Part shown: positions 9,178-19,674 of the stretch, piece after piece
Position numbering within the stretch: the first letter of the stretch is position 1
Layout of the letters: each line of letters opens with the position of its first letter
Assembly (NCBI GenBank): GCA_022600195.1
Contig: JAHZKX010000064.1
Location: 83,788 to 147,787 of the forward strand
DNA length: 64,000 bases
DNA from: Planctomycetota bacterium
GTDB lineage: Bacteria; Planctomycetota; Planctomycetia; Planctomycetales; Planctomycetaceae
Direction of reading: 5' to 3'
Made by a program: the position numbers and the translations under genes
The notes under the pieces: generated by a model
The model's input: only the letters and a program-made list of their open reading frames with translations
Databases searched by the model: none
What the model was told of the DNA's origin: nothing

Positions 9178-11502
9178 TCAGGTCACTTCACGAACGATCA
9201 CTTCATTACCACTGATTTTTGACACAACGACTTCAGTTCCAGGCTGAATAAAAGGTCCCTCGCTAATCACATCAACCCAGACACCTTCAATTTCAACCCG
9301 CCCCGCCGGTCGAAGCACCGAACAGGCCACTCCCTGCATACCCACTTCCAGTTCGAGGCCACTGATTTGGAGTGTATGAGGTTTTTCTAATAATTCCGGA
9401 TCCAGTTGAATTTCATGCGCACCAGCTTTTAAATTCTCGCCCGGCGGAGCCAGAATGATGTGGCTCATGAGCCGCGATTCGGGGAGAAACCGATTGAGTG
9501 CCATAGCAAGTACGATTACCGTGATTAATGAGATACTCATCGTTCCAATCGTATTCGTCATCGTGGCGAAATCAGAACCAGGACGTAAAGTGTTAAAATC
9601 ACCAAATGTCTGACTGGCCAGAATGATTGATGAGACAACCAGCAGACCTCCTGATATCCCGAATACCCCGAAACCGGGTATCACAAAAATCTCTAACAGA
9701 ATGCAAATTAACCCCATTGAAAAGAGGACCACCTCCAACACACCGGCGGTACCACCCAGAAATCGACTCCAGAAAAACAAGCCAAAACATACTCCTGACA
9801 TGATCCCAAACATACCTGTCAGGGTAGATATTTCCAGATAGATAAAGAGCATTCCAAGTACGAACAGTAAACCAGTAACCTCCCACGAATTCAGAATATA
9901 AACCAGTGTATCAACCCAGGTTTGCCCAACGGCGATCAATTTAGTCTCCGCGGGAATTCCCAGCCTTTGTTTTAATTCATCGATATCTCGTACGGGAGGT
10001 TCTGCAATTTTCAATGCATGCGCACGATTACCATTAACTGTTAACAGGTTAGATTTTCGTGATTCAGGCACAGGGGGTCCTTTGATCCACTCACCATTGG
10101 ATTGATGAATTTCATCAGTAGTCATATACCAAAACTGACCTGTTTTGCGATTTGTCACTTCGAAAATTTCTAAATCTTTATCAGACATCGCTTCACATAC
10201 AGCAGCCGGCCTCCCTTTTTTATCTGCCAGATCTCTCAGAGTCACTCGAACGGAGCTCAAAATCTTTTCAGGTACACGTTCGAACTGCCCCCCCTCCTTC
10301 GTTTCTACTAGCACGCCAGCATCACCAATTTGTGCATCGGGCTCTAAAAATATTTCGTCGCAGCCCAAGGCGATAATTGCAGCGCTGCTCATGGCTCGTT
10401 TGGGAACATAGGCGACAGTCCTCACATTTCGGGAATCGAGATCAGCGATCATATTCGCCAAATTTGTTCCTGAGATTAAGTGTCCACCGCCAGATTCGAT
10501 TTCGAACACAAGCATATTTGCCCCCGAATTGATGGCTCTGTTAACCTGACGTTCGATAAAGGTTTCCAACATCGGCTCTATCATCCCCTCAACCTTGATC
10601 AACATCACTCTGGGTGCTTCGCCCTGTGTAGGATCATCACGTAACTTTTCTCTTGGTATCCCATATAATTCTGCAAGATCCCCCCGAGACTGGGCCAGTT
10701 GCTGAACCAGAACATCCAGCGCACGTGCTTTACTGCCGGAAAACACGCCAAGTGAGCCTACTTCCTTAATGGTTTCGACGTCTACAATCACAGCCTTATT
10801 AGTCTGTAATCGTTTCAGTTCATCCGGCGTGACGATCCGGGATTCAATCTGTTTGTTATCGCCTTCTCCCTGTTGAATTTTAATTCTCAACACCGCCTGT
10901 TGGGGGTCCATCATCCCCAGAGCCAGTGCGCGGCTGAGCTTGGTGTTATGCCGCTTTTCAACAATGGAGAGTACAAATTCACGCTCGTCTCGATCCAGGG
11001 ATTTTCCATAACCAATATCACCCAGCTCGGCGTCAGGATGCATGACAATTTCATCACAGGCCAGTGACAACACAACGTTATTACCAATCACCGTTTCGGG
11101 AATCCAGGCAATCGTTTTCAAATTTGATAACTTCGATGATGCCAGAAACTTTGCCAGCCCCTGAACCTGATGAAACGGGCTGGAGCCTGGGGAAATCTTC
11201 AAAATCAGGTAACCCGTCTGATTGCTCTGCGCGGATTCGTTCTGCAATGAGAGTGCTGCATTGGTGACCCGACCATACGTTACTTCGCCGACAGAGCCAT
11301 CAATTGTCATGTACAAAGCAGGCTTAGAAGGAGGCTGATCCTGCTCCGCTTTTTGTGTTTTCTTTGCCTCTTTTGACTGTTTCTGTTCAGTCTTAGACTT
11401 GGCCGGCTTAGACTCGGCTGGATCTGCCTGTAGATGAGAATTTCCATTGAGTACTAAAAGTCCCAGTATCATTGCCAGTAACATCTGGTTGAACTTTTTC
11501 AT
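9178..11502 (-). CDS. NfeD/ClpP-class membrane-bound serine protease, long form, with duplicated protease-like domain
   Basis: The 774-residue protein starts with a signal peptide (MLLAMILGLLVLNGNSHLQA) and a Lys-rich linker. Two ClpP/crotonase-like domains follow (about 60-280 and 295-500). In the second, the stretch AMSSAAIIALGCDEI (around S372/S373) and MSDKDL (K442) match the Ser/Lys dyad of the NfeD1b protease family. In the first, the equivalent stretch VIGNNVVLSLACDEI has Asn in place of Ser, so that copy is probably inactive. Residues about 530-700 form several membrane helices, and the C-terminus is an NfeD OB-fold (ISGLELEVGMQGVACSVLRP). Family members are linked to membrane-protein quality control, often with SPFH partners; none is adjacent here. 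Confidence 0.9.
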   Translation of the reverse strand: MKKFNQMLLAMILGLLVLNGNSHLQADPAESKPAKSKTEQKQSKEAKKTQKAEQDQPPSKPALYMTIDGSVGEVTYGRVTNAALSLQNESAQSNQTGYLILKISPGSSPFHQVQGLAKFLASSKLSNLKTIAWIPETVIGNNVVLSLACDEIVMHPDAELGDIGYGKSLDRDEREFVLSIVEKRHNTKLSRALALGMMDPQQAVLRIKIQQGEGDNKQIESRIVTPDELKRLQTNKAVIVDVETIKEVGSLGVFSGSKARALDVLVQQLAQSRGDLAELYGIPREKLRDDPTQGEAPRVMLIKVEGMIEPMLETFIERQVNRAINSGANMLVFEIESGGGHLISGTNLANMIADLDSRNVRTVAYVPKRAMSSAAIIALGCDEIFLEPDAQIGDAGVLVETKEGGQFERVPEKILSSVRVTLRDLADKKGRPAAVCEAMSDKDLEIFEVTNRKTGQFWYMTTDEIHQSNGEWIKGPPVPESRKSNLLTVNGNRAHALKIAEPPVRDIDELKQRLGIPAETKLIAVGQTWVDTLVYILNSWEVTGLLFVLGMLFIYLEISTLTGMFGIMSGVCFGLFFWSRFLGGTAGVLEVVLFSMGLICILLEIFVIPGFGVFGISGGLLVVSSIILASQTFGDFNTLRPGSDFATMTNTIGTMSISLITVIVLAMALNRFLPESRLMSHIILAPPGENLKAGAHEIQLDPELLEKPHTLQISGLELEVGMQGVACSVLRPAGRVEIEGVWVDVISEGPFIQPGTEVVVSKISGNEVIVREVT

Positions 11503-11924
11503 TTTGTGACTTTCACCGTTGTCAAAACTGGAATTTTTTGAGTTTGAAACTTCAGCCCATTATCCCGATTATAGAACATCGGAAGGGCTCTGTATCTGAA
11601 ATGATCTATTACCTCTAAATAAACAGCATTCTACCAACCGGTGTATCCTAATTAACGCTAGTTTACACCAGTCAGATCAATCCATTTTATAAAATTATAG
11701 ACGATTTGCAGCAATGAAATAAGGTTTTAATTTGATCCGTCTGCTTTCTTTGATAATTCTCCACAAATCTATTGCTGCCGACACCAGCAAATCAACGGTT
11801 CAGGAAGATCGAAACAATCATTGCGCTCCTGAAAATCTACCGTTAATTGAAAAAAGCCCAAACTCCTGAACCCATCTAAAGTTCGCCTGTTGTTGAAGAC
11901 CAGAATAAAATATCAGAAAACCGG
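11503..11924. other. Divergent intergenic region between the NfeD gene and lhr
   Basis: AT-rich non-coding sequence that must hold the minus-strand promoter of the NfeD-type gene. A TTGACA-like hexamer on the minus strand at 11525-11520 is too close to the start codon to serve. No repeats or RNA genes were recognised. Confidence 0.45.
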
Positions 11925-11953
11925 TTAAAATTTACGATTCATCCCCTTACAAT
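11925..11953 (+). promoter_or_regulatory. Candidate promoter of lhr
   Basis: TTAAAA (11925-11930) and TACAAT (11948-11953) are spaced by 17 bases and fit a weak -35 and a good -10. A start of transcription near 11960 would exclude the upstream in-frame ATG at 11955 and supports translation from 11991. Confidence 0.4.
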
Positions 11954-11990
11954 AATGAGGCAAATCAAACAAAAACTCCGAAGGGCAGTT

Positions 11991-14900
11991 ATGTCATTTT
12001 ACGGCTATCACCCGATCATTGAAAAATGGTTTCGAAAACGTTTTCAGGCTCCGACCGATCCTCAGCTCAAAGGCTGGCCCTGTATCAATCGCGGTGAGCA
12101 TACCCTGATCTCGGCTCCCACTGGTAGTGGAAAAACATTAACTGCATTTCTCTCTGTCATTGATCGGCTTGTAAAACGGTCTCTTGATGGTGATCTGGAG
12201 AATGAGTATTCCGTGATCTATGTCTCGCCGTTGCGTGCCTTATCAAATGACATGCATCGCAATCTGACCGAGCCTTTAGAAGAAATATCACAGCTGCTCG
12301 AAGAGGAAGGCTATACTTTCACTCCCATTCGCGTCGGCCTGAGAACCGGCGACACTCCCTCTTCAAAACGGGCCGCTCTTGTAAAACGTCCCCCACATAT
12401 TCTCGTTACGACCCCCGAATCGCTATACCTGATGCTGACTGGCTCCAAAAGCCGGGAAACGCTCAAAACCGTTGAGACAGTGATTGTCGATGAAATCCAT
12501 GCCTTGTTACGGGACAAGCGCGGATCACACTGGTCATTGACGCTGGAACGCCTGGAAGCGTTAGTGGAACATCCCTTGCAGCGAATCGGTTTGTCTGCCA
12601 CACAAAAACCCCTGAAACGCGTTGCACAATTTCTGATCGGTAACCGTTCTGAAATTGAAATCACATCCGAGGCACCAGAGGCAACTCCCAGTGAATTTCC
12701 CGAACAAACCTGCCGCATTGTCGATATCGGGCACTCTCGTACCCTGGATGTAGCAATTCAGGTTCCCCCTTCGGAGTTGAGTGCGATTTGTACTCACGAA
12801 CAATGGGCTGAGTCACTGGAACAAATTGTCGAATTGATTCAATCTCACCACAGCACACTCATCTTTGTCAATACCCGACGGTTGGCCGAGCGTATTACGC
12901 ATCAGTTAACCGAACGGTTGGGCGAAGAGGTTGTTGGCAGCCATCATGGTTCTCTATCTGCAAAAATACGACACCGTACCGAGCAAAAGTTAAAAAGTGG
13001 AGAACTCAAAGCAGTCATCGCAACCGCTTCGCTGGAATTGGGAATTGACGTCGGTTATATAGACTTGGTCATTCAGATCGGCTCTCCACGCGGAATCGCC
13101 ACGTTCCTACAGCGGATTGGAAGGTCAGGACATTCATTGGGTCTGGTTCCCAAAGGGCGAATCTTTGCCCTCTCGCGTGATGAGTTACTGGAAAGCATGG
13201 CCCTGGTCCGTTCAATCAAACAGGGAATTCTGGACACGGTTCGTATGCCGGAAGCTCCCATCGATATCCTGGCACAGCAAATTACCGCTGAAGTCGCCTG
13301 CCAGGAATGGGATACCGATGAACTATTTGAAATGATCACCCGCGCCTATTCTTATCGGAATCTGAAACAGACCGATTTTGAAAGCACGATCCAATTTCTG
13401 AGTGAAGGCATCAGCAGTACCGCCGGTCGAAGTCGCGTTTACCTGCATCATGATCAGGTGCAAAATCGAGTACGCAGCCGAAAAAATGCGCGTCTGGTTT
13501 CGACCATGAATGGAGGTGCCATTCCGGAAGTTGCCTCATATCGAGTGGTGACCGAGGATGATCAGACCGTTGTCGGCTCTGTGGATGAGGACTTTGCCGT
13601 CGAAAGTATGGCGGGTGATATTTTCCTGTTAGGAAATACCTCCTGGCAAATTCGCTATGTGCGTGGCGGAAATGTCACCGTTGTCGATGCAAACGGTGCG
13701 CCCCCCTCGATCCCCTTCTGGTTCGGCGAAGCACCGGGACGCTCACTGGAACTTTCGACTGAAATCTCGCATTTGCGTGAGGAGCTGGAACAGCAAATCG
13801 AAGATCCAGAACAAGCCGTCAAATGGTTATCGCGTGAAACGAACACAGAGGAATGGGGCAGCAAACAGATCGTTGAATATGTCCAAGCCGAAAAAGCGGC
13901 ATTAGGTTTGTTGCCAACACAAAAACGCATTATCTTCGAACGCTTTTTCGATGAATCTGGAGGCATGCAACTTGTGATTCATGCGCCCTTTGGTGGCGAT
14001 ATTAATCGCGCCTGGGGCTACACGATGCGCAAGCGCTTCTGCCGTTCCTATAATTTTGAATTGCAGGCCACCGCCGACGATAACGGAATCATTCTCTCAC
14101 TGGGCCCTCAGCACAGTTTCCCATTGGAGAGCCTGTTTTCCATGTTAAATTCGGGGAACGTACAACAACTTTCCGAGCAGGCGATTCTGGATCATCCCAT
14201 GTTTCACGTCCGATGGCGCTGGAATGTGACACGCGCGCTGCTGGTTTCCCGAATGCAAAATGGAAAAAAAGTTCCCCCACCTCTACAACGATTTCGCGCA
14301 GAAGATTTGCTCACAGCTGTCTTTCCGCGTCTGACCGGCTGTCCTGAAAATGAAATCGGCGAAATTGTACGCCCCGACCATATTCTGGTAGACCAGACTT
14401 TGCATGATTGCTTGAATGAGCAACTTGATATTGGAGGCTTTAAAATTGTTCTACAACAAATCGAAGCAGGTGAAATCAAGCTGATTCCCCGTGATACCAG
14501 AGAACCTTCCCCTTTCTGCTATGAGCTCTTAAATTCCAGCCCTTATACTTTCCTGGATGGTGGCGAAGCACAGGAACGCCGCGCGCGGGCCGTTTCTACG
14601 AGACGCACTCTCTCGGTGGAAAGTGTGGAAGATTTAGGACGACTCTCACCGGAAGCTATCGCGCAGGTATGCCAGGAAGCACAACCACTCGTGCGAAATG
14701 CCGATGAATTTCATGACCTGCTACTGGGTCGTATTCACCTTCCGATGAATGAGCAACCGGCCTGGGCCGACTGGTATCAGGAACTAGAATCAACGGGCCG
14801 TGCAACAACCTTACAAAGAGCAGCGACAAATCCCGAAACGCTCTGTCATGAAAGCTGGGTTGCGACCGAACGACTGCCCGCTGCGCTAGCCGCGTTCCCG

Positions 14901-16604
14901 GAAAGCAGTCATCATCCAGCCGTTAATGTCCCTGCCGGTGTTCGCCAGGAATGGGAGTCAACAGAAGCTCGCATAGCCATCATTCGAGGACTGCTCGATA
15001 CCTGTGGTCCTTTGACTGTTGATGAAATTGCCAACCAGGCCGCGTTACCCCCTTCGCAGACCGAAGCAGCCTTGATGGCACTCGAAGGTGAAGGCATCGC
15101 CATGCAGGGTTATTTTCGCGTTAAAGATCCCAACTGGAATATGAGTCAAGACACTGATTCAAAGGCCAGTGAGTCTAAATCTGAAAAAGAAACAGCCACA
15201 ACAGCAGCGCCCCCTAAAGAGTGGTGTCATCGTCGTCTGCTGGCGCGCATTCATCGCCTGACATTGCAGGGACTCCGCGCACAGGTTCAACCGGTAGACA
15301 CAAGTTTATTCATCCAATTCCTGCTACAGCAACATGGATTGACAGGCAACGAAAAACGTTCCGGTACGAATGGTCTATTCGAAGTGCTCTCGATGCTGCA
15401 GGGAATTGATATACCGGCTATTTGCTGGGAAAGAGATATACTGACCGCTCGACTGGTAAACTACCAAAGCAAAGATCTCGACGAACTCTGTTTCACCGGT
15501 GAGATTGGCTGGGGGCGACTTTACCCTCCCAAACGAACCGCCGACCAGGGAAAACCAATGACGGGCATTACACGTAATGCACCCGTCTCCTTCTTCTTAC
15601 GCGAAGATATTCCCTGGCTCACATATTTTCATGAAAGCTCTACAGCTAAAAAGAACGCCGAAGAACAAAATCATCTTAGCAGCCCGGCTCTTCAAATACA
15701 GGAACTCTTATTTGAACAGGGAGCCCTCTTTGCCACCGACTTGATGACAGCAACGGAGTCTCTCCCCTCCCAGGTTGCGGATTCTCTGGGTGAACTGATC
15801 TCCCGCGGCCTGGTCACTGCAGACAGTTTCTCAGGTATGCGCCAATTCACAGAAGACCGATCTCTTAAAAACCGACGTTCCTCACGCAAGTCGAGAATTG
15901 GTCTCGTTCGAAAACGAACCACACCCAACAACACAGGACGCTGGTCGATCTGGAGACGTGACAACCCCAGTATGATTGAAGAACGCAGTCTGCAATACTA
16001 CGAATATATTGAACAATGGGCCTGGCAATTATTAAGACGCTGGGGAGTGGTCTTTCGCGATTTACTATCGAAAGAAACAGGCGCGCCGCGCTGGTTCGAA
16101 TTACTGCAAATTTATCGTCGACTCGAAGCCCGTGGAGAAATTCGTGGTGGACGTTTTGTATCTGGAGTGGCTGGCGAACAGTTTGCCATGTCGAGCACGA
16201 TTCAGGATTTACGCAACCTGCGTGATAAACCACTTTCGGATGTACTCACTATTCTCTCTGCCGCTGATCCTTTGAATCTGGTTGGAGTGTTGACAAAACA
16301 GACGCGTGTTCCAAGTACTGCCAATAATCGGCTCGCCTACTGGAATGGCAATCTGATTGCTTATTCAAAAGGTGAGGAACTGTTTCTACTGTCAAAAGTC
16401 AGCGATAAAATCAAACGCGAACTGATTTTAGGATTTGGGCTCCCCATCCAGGGCACGAATATCAATCGAGAATATGCAATGGATACCGTTCCAGACTTAC
16501 AGGATGAAACACCGATTACCACTCACGAAGAGGACGTTCTATTCACCCCGGAAAACAATCATACATCTGACGAGAAAAAATCACCACGTCCTTCCTTTCT
16601 CTAA
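11991..16604 (+). CDS. lhr: Lhr-type superfamily 2 ATP-dependent helicase, full length
   Basis: Lhr proteins are ATP-dependent 3'-5' DNA/RNA-DNA helicases implicated in DNA repair. From ATG 11991 (AGGG about 7 bases upstream) the product is 1,537 residues, close to the size of the long bacterial Lhr. Visible motifs are Walker A APTGSGKT (near 42), motif Ib TPESLYLML, DEIH (near 167) with VDEIHALLRDKRGSHW, motif III LSAT, HHGSLSAKIR in the second RecA domain and the arginine-finger motif QRIGRSGH. The Lhr-core winged-helix region follows, then a long C-terminal extension. An in-frame ATG at 11955 was rejected because it lies at the predicted -10 and lacks a ribosome site. Confidence 0.94.
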   Translation: MSFYGYHPIIEKWFRKRFQAPTDPQLKGWPCINRGEHTLISAPTGSGKTLTAFLSVIDRLVKRSLDGDLENEYSVIYVSPLRALSNDMHRNLTEPLEEISQLLEEEGYTFTPIRVGLRTGDTPSSKRAALVKRPPHILVTTPESLYLMLTGSKSRETLKTVETVIVDEIHALLRDKRGSHWSLTLERLEALVEHPLQRIGLSATQKPLKRVAQFLIGNRSEIEITSEAPEATPSEFPEQTCRIVDIGHSRTLDVAIQVPPSELSAICTHEQWAESLEQIVELIQSHHSTLIFVNTRRLAERITHQLTERLGEEVVGSHHGSLSAKIRHRTEQKLKSGELKAVIATASLELGIDVGYIDLVIQIGSPRGIATFLQRIGRSGHSLGLVPKGRIFALSRDELLESMALVRSIKQGILDTVRMPEAPIDILAQQITAEVACQEWDTDELFEMITRAYSYRNLKQTDFESTIQFLSEGISSTAGRSRVYLHHDQVQNRVRSRKNARLVSTMNGGAIPEVASYRVVTEDDQTVVGSVDEDFAVESMAGDIFLLGNTSWQIRYVRGGNVTVVDANGAPPSIPFWFGEAPGRSLELSTEISHLREELEQQIEDPEQAVKWLSRETNTEEWGSKQIVEYVQAEKAALGLLPTQKRIIFERFFDESGGMQLVIHAPFGGDINRAWGYTMRKRFCRSYNFELQATADDNGIILSLGPQHSFPLESLFSMLNSGNVQQLSEQAILDHPMFHVRWRWNVTRALLVSRMQNGKKVPPPLQRFRAEDLLTAVFPRLTGCPENEIGEIVRPDHILVDQTLHDCLNEQLDIGGFKIVLQQIEAGEIKLIPRDTREPSPFCYELLNSSPYTFLDGGEAQERRARAVSTRRTLSVESVEDLGRLSPEAIAQVCQEAQPLVRNADEFHDLLLGRIHLPMNEQPAWADWYQELESTGRATTLQRAATNPETLCHESWVATERLPAALAAFPESSHHPAVNVPAGVRQEWESTEARIAIIRGLLDTCGPLTVDEIANQAALPPSQTEAALMALEGEGIAMQGYFRVKDPNWNMSQDTDSKASESKSEKETATTAAPPKEWCHRRLLARIHRLTLQGLRAQVQPVDTSLFIQFLLQQHGLTGNEKRSGTNGLFEVLSMLQGIDIPAICWERDILTARLVNYQSKDLDELCFTGEIGWGRLYPPKRTADQGKPMTGITRNAPVSFFLREDIPWLTYFHESSTAKKNAEEQNHLSSPALQIQELLFEQGALFATDLMTATESLPSQVADSLGELISRGLVTADSFSGMRQFTEDRSLKNRRSSRKSRIGLVRKRTTPNNTGRWSIWRRDNPSMIEERSLQYYEYIEQWAWQLLRRWGVVFRDLLSKETGAPRWFELLQIYRRLEARGEIRGGRFVSGVAGEQFAMSSTIQDLRNLRDKPLSDVLTILSAADPLNLVGVLTKQTRVPSTANNRLAYWNGNLIAYSKGEELFLLSKVSDKIKRELILGFGLPIQGTNINREYAMDTVPDLQDETPITTHEEDVLFTPENNHTSDEKKSPRPSFL

Positions 16605-16644
16605 CTTTTGAAAAAGTAAGCTTCTGTTGAAATCAATTTGGATC

Positions 16645-19617
16645 ATGAGCATGCCTGACTGTTACTATCATATAAAACACAGCAATTCATTTCGCTTGAT
16701 TGCCGTCTTACTGGCGCTGCAAATCTGCCCCCTCTGCCTGGATGCTGCAGAGAAGAAGCCAACCCAAACCATTGCTCAGTTATTGAAGTCTGCTCACGAA
16801 CATAAACAACACGGACGCTACGATGAAGCGGAAGAAGTGTATGCGCAGGCTGAAAAACAACTCGCGGAATCATCACAGAAAAACACCGAACAACACACGC
16901 AGCTGATTCTAGGGCGGGTTCGCATCAATGCACTCACCGGCAAAACCCCTCAAGCCTTAAATCGTTTAAAATCAGCCTTGAAAGAGACACCCGACCGGGC
17001 AGACTTACATGCAATCGCCGCCAGACTCTATTACGAAACGGGGGACTATCTTAACGCAAAAACTCACGTCAATCAGGCTTTAAAGCTGGATTCTGACGCC
17101 CCTCTAGCACATCTGATCCAGGCACACCTTTTAACCGAGTCCGGAAAAATCGATGAGGCCAATGAAGGCTACCGCTGGTTTGTCCGCTATTATAATCGAG
17201 CACAACCCGAAGATGCCGAAACACTTTTAGTCATTGGAGAAGGCGCCACACAATATGCGAGATGGAATAGCGTATCGCAAATCTTTAATTTCGTAATCAA
17301 CACCGTCTGCCCTGATGCTTTAAAAGCAGATCCCCTCTGCTGGGAAGCTTCTTACCTGAGCGGTTCGATTTTGCAGGAAAAATATAACCGCCTTCAAGTG
17401 GCTACGGAATATAAATCCGCGATCAAGACCAATTCACAGGCCGCAATTGTCTACGTTGCTTTGGCAAGGTCTGCTTTCCAGGTACGCGATTATGATACCA
17501 GCACTACTTTAATCAAACGGGCATTGGAGATTAATCCTCGTTTGATCGAAGCCCTGCTTCTAGAATGTGACCTGCACTTAATTAACGGACAGTACGACCA
17601 TGCGCTCAAATCTGCGGAATCAGCAGCATCCATTAACGCACGAGCACAGTCGGTTTTAGCCAGAAAAGCTGCCTGCTACCTGCTCTTAGATGGCGTCCCG
17701 GATCGTCAGGCTCTGGAATTAATGCTCGAAACTTCAGAGACTCCTTCTCAAAAAAAGACAGTCAAACCACTTTCTCCCCGATTCGAACAGCTCATGACAA
17801 CGCTCCTGAAACAAAACCCTAAACCGGGATATTTTCTGTATGAGCTGGGTCATCTCCTGGAGATGAAACGACAATTTGACTTCACGGAAACGGTCTATTT
17901 AAAAGCAAAAAAGATAATGCCTCAACTTTCCCAACCCAAAATCGCACTGGGAATACTGTATATGCAAATGGGGAAAACGGATCTCGCTCAGACGACACTC
18001 GATGAAGCATTCAAATCTGATCCGTATCACGTACGCGTCAGTAATATGCGAAAGGTCCTGGGAGTCCTCGAATCCTATGGTTCCATCATGACAGAACATT
18101 TTGTGATTCGCTATGACTCCAAAGCTGACTTCATTCTTGGTCAATACATGGCCGATTATCTTGAGTCAATTTATCCGGAACTGGTAACTCAGTTTGGATA
18201 TGAGCCTCCGGGAAAAACTCAATTTGAAATTTATCACGATGCAAAAGGTCTGGGCGCACATCAATGGTTCAGTGCCCGGATGATTGGACTTCCCTGGATT
18301 CAAACCATCGGCGCATCGACGGGAGCAGTCGTTGCTTTGACCTCACCTACCGCAATGAAAGAGCCCTTCAACTGGGCCTCTGTCTTGAAACACGAACTCG
18401 TCCATGTTTTCACACTTCAGCAAACCAAATATAAAATTCCACATTGGTTCACCGAAGCCCTGGCAGTCAGAAGCGAAGGACATGCACGTCCCCAGAAGTT
18501 CAACCAGCTTCTGGCCGAACGCATTCCCAAGGGTGAAATTTATTCCCTGAATGAACTGGATGGCGTATTTGTGCGTCCCAAGTCTTCGGACAACTGGAAC
18601 TTCGCCTACTGCCAGAGTCTACTCTGTGCGGAATTCATGGTGGAAGAATTTGGCGAGCAGGCATTAATCAAATTACTGGCCGCTTATCAAAATCAACTTT
18701 CGACTCCCGCAGCAATTAAAGAGTCTTTTAAAATCGATCAGGCAGAATTTGAAAAGCGATATCACAACTATCTCAAAACAGTTGCAGACTCCCTGAAAGG
18801 CTACAAAATCGAGTCACCTCTCAGCTTCAATGATCTACAAAAGAAATATGAACAAGACCGAGAGAACCTGAGTATCGCCGGACAGTATGCATCTCGTTTA
18901 CTGCGTCTGAGAAAAAAATCGAAAGCACGTGAGATTGCGCTCAATGTACTTGGCAAAGACCCCAGCCAGACTCAGGCAGCTCTCACGATTGCCAGACTGG
19001 AACTACTCTCGGAAGACTGGAACGCCGCTCTCAAAATACTTCAGCCCGCTCTCAACCTGCAGTCACCCGATGTTGAAGTTCTTGAATTGACTGGTAGAAT
19101 CATGATTCATCAAGACAAGTACAAAGCAGCGCTCGTCATTTTTGAAACAGGGCACAATAAATTTCCTTATCAAACACAATGGCTCAAAGGCCTGTCACTT
19201 ATTTATCAGAACTTAGGTAAAAATCAAAAGTTAGAAGAGACGCTTTTAAAGCTGGTGCACCTGGATCCCGCTAATGAGAAAAGCATGAAATTATTGACGC
19301 AACTTTTTTTTGATCAGAAAAATCACCAACAGGCTTTACAGTGGGCCACCAAAGCCTTGCATGTCAATGTGCTTGACCCGGAAACACATCAACTACTTGC
19401 TGAATCTGCTTTGAAACTGAAACAGACTGACATTGCAGTGCGCGAAATAAAAATGACACTGCATCTGGATGATAAAAATGAAGATCTACGCTTCTTGCTG
19501 GTTCAAACATTACTGGATTCTGGAAAACGAAAAGAGGCAAAGACGGAATTAAATCTTTTGTTACAGCAAAACCCTGATCACGTTCAAGCTCTGGAATTGA
19601 AAAAGACTCTGAATTGA
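16645..19617 (+). CDS. Exported TPR protein with a gluzincin (peptidase MA-like) metallopeptidase domain
   Basis: The protein is about 990 residues with a hydrophobic export signal (SFRLIAVLLALQICPLCLDA). Tetratricopeptide repeats fill roughly residues 40-465 (patterns such as YYETGDYLNAKTHVNQALKL). A peptidase MA-like domain follows, with the zinc motif HELVH near 583-587 and a downstream helix WFTEALAVRSEG that supplies the third ligand (E). More TPRs fill the C-terminus to about 990. The family is common in planctomycetes and myxobacteria; substrates are unknown. The start is uncertain: a TTG at 16627 is also in frame, but the ATG at 16645 (or 16651) is more usual. It follows lhr by 40 bases. 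Confidence 0.85.
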   Translation: MSMPDCYYHIKHSNSFRLIAVLLALQICPLCLDAAEKKPTQTIAQLLKSAHEHKQHGRYDEAEEVYAQAEKQLAESSQKNTEQHTQLILGRVRINALTGKTPQALNRLKSALKETPDRADLHAIAARLYYETGDYLNAKTHVNQALKLDSDAPLAHLIQAHLLTESGKIDEANEGYRWFVRYYNRAQPEDAETLLVIGEGATQYARWNSVSQIFNFVINTVCPDALKADPLCWEASYLSGSILQEKYNRLQVATEYKSAIKTNSQAAIVYVALARSAFQVRDYDTSTTLIKRALEINPRLIEALLLECDLHLINGQYDHALKSAESAASINARAQSVLARKAACYLLLDGVPDRQALELMLETSETPSQKKTVKPLSPRFEQLMTTLLKQNPKPGYFLYELGHLLEMKRQFDFTETVYLKAKKIMPQLSQPKIALGILYMQMGKTDLAQTTLDEAFKSDPYHVRVSNMRKVLGVLESYGSIMTEHFVIRYDSKADFILGQYMADYLESIYPELVTQFGYEPPGKTQFEIYHDAKGLGAHQWFSARMIGLPWIQTIGASTGAVVALTSPTAMKEPFNWASVLKHELVHVFTLQQTKYKIPHWFTEALAVRSEGHARPQKFNQLLAERIPKGEIYSLNELDGVFVRPKSSDNWNFAYCQSLLCAEFMVEEFGEQALIKLLAAYQNQLSTPAAIKESFKIDQAEFEKRYHNYLKTVADSLKGYKIESPLSFNDLQKKYEQDRENLSIAGQYASRLLRLRKKSKAREIALNVLGKDPSQTQAALTIARLELLSEDWNAALKILQPALNLQSPDVEVLELTGRIMIHQDKYKAALVIFETGHNKFPYQTQWLKGLSLIYQNLGKNQKLEETLLKLVHLDPANEKSMKLLTQLFFDQKNHQQALQWATKALHVNVLDPETHQLLAESALKLKQTDIAVREIKMTLHLDDKNEDLRFLLVQTLLDSGKRKEAKTELNLLLQQNPDHVQALELKKTLN

Positions 19618-19674
19618 CCAAAGGCACTCTCTGCTCAACCAGTATATTAATTGATTACCGAATAAGGATACCCT

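Noticed and set aside
11955..11990. Upstream ATG for lhr
   Set aside because: It lies next to the predicted -10 box and lacks a ribosome site; ATG 11991 has AGGG at proper spacing.
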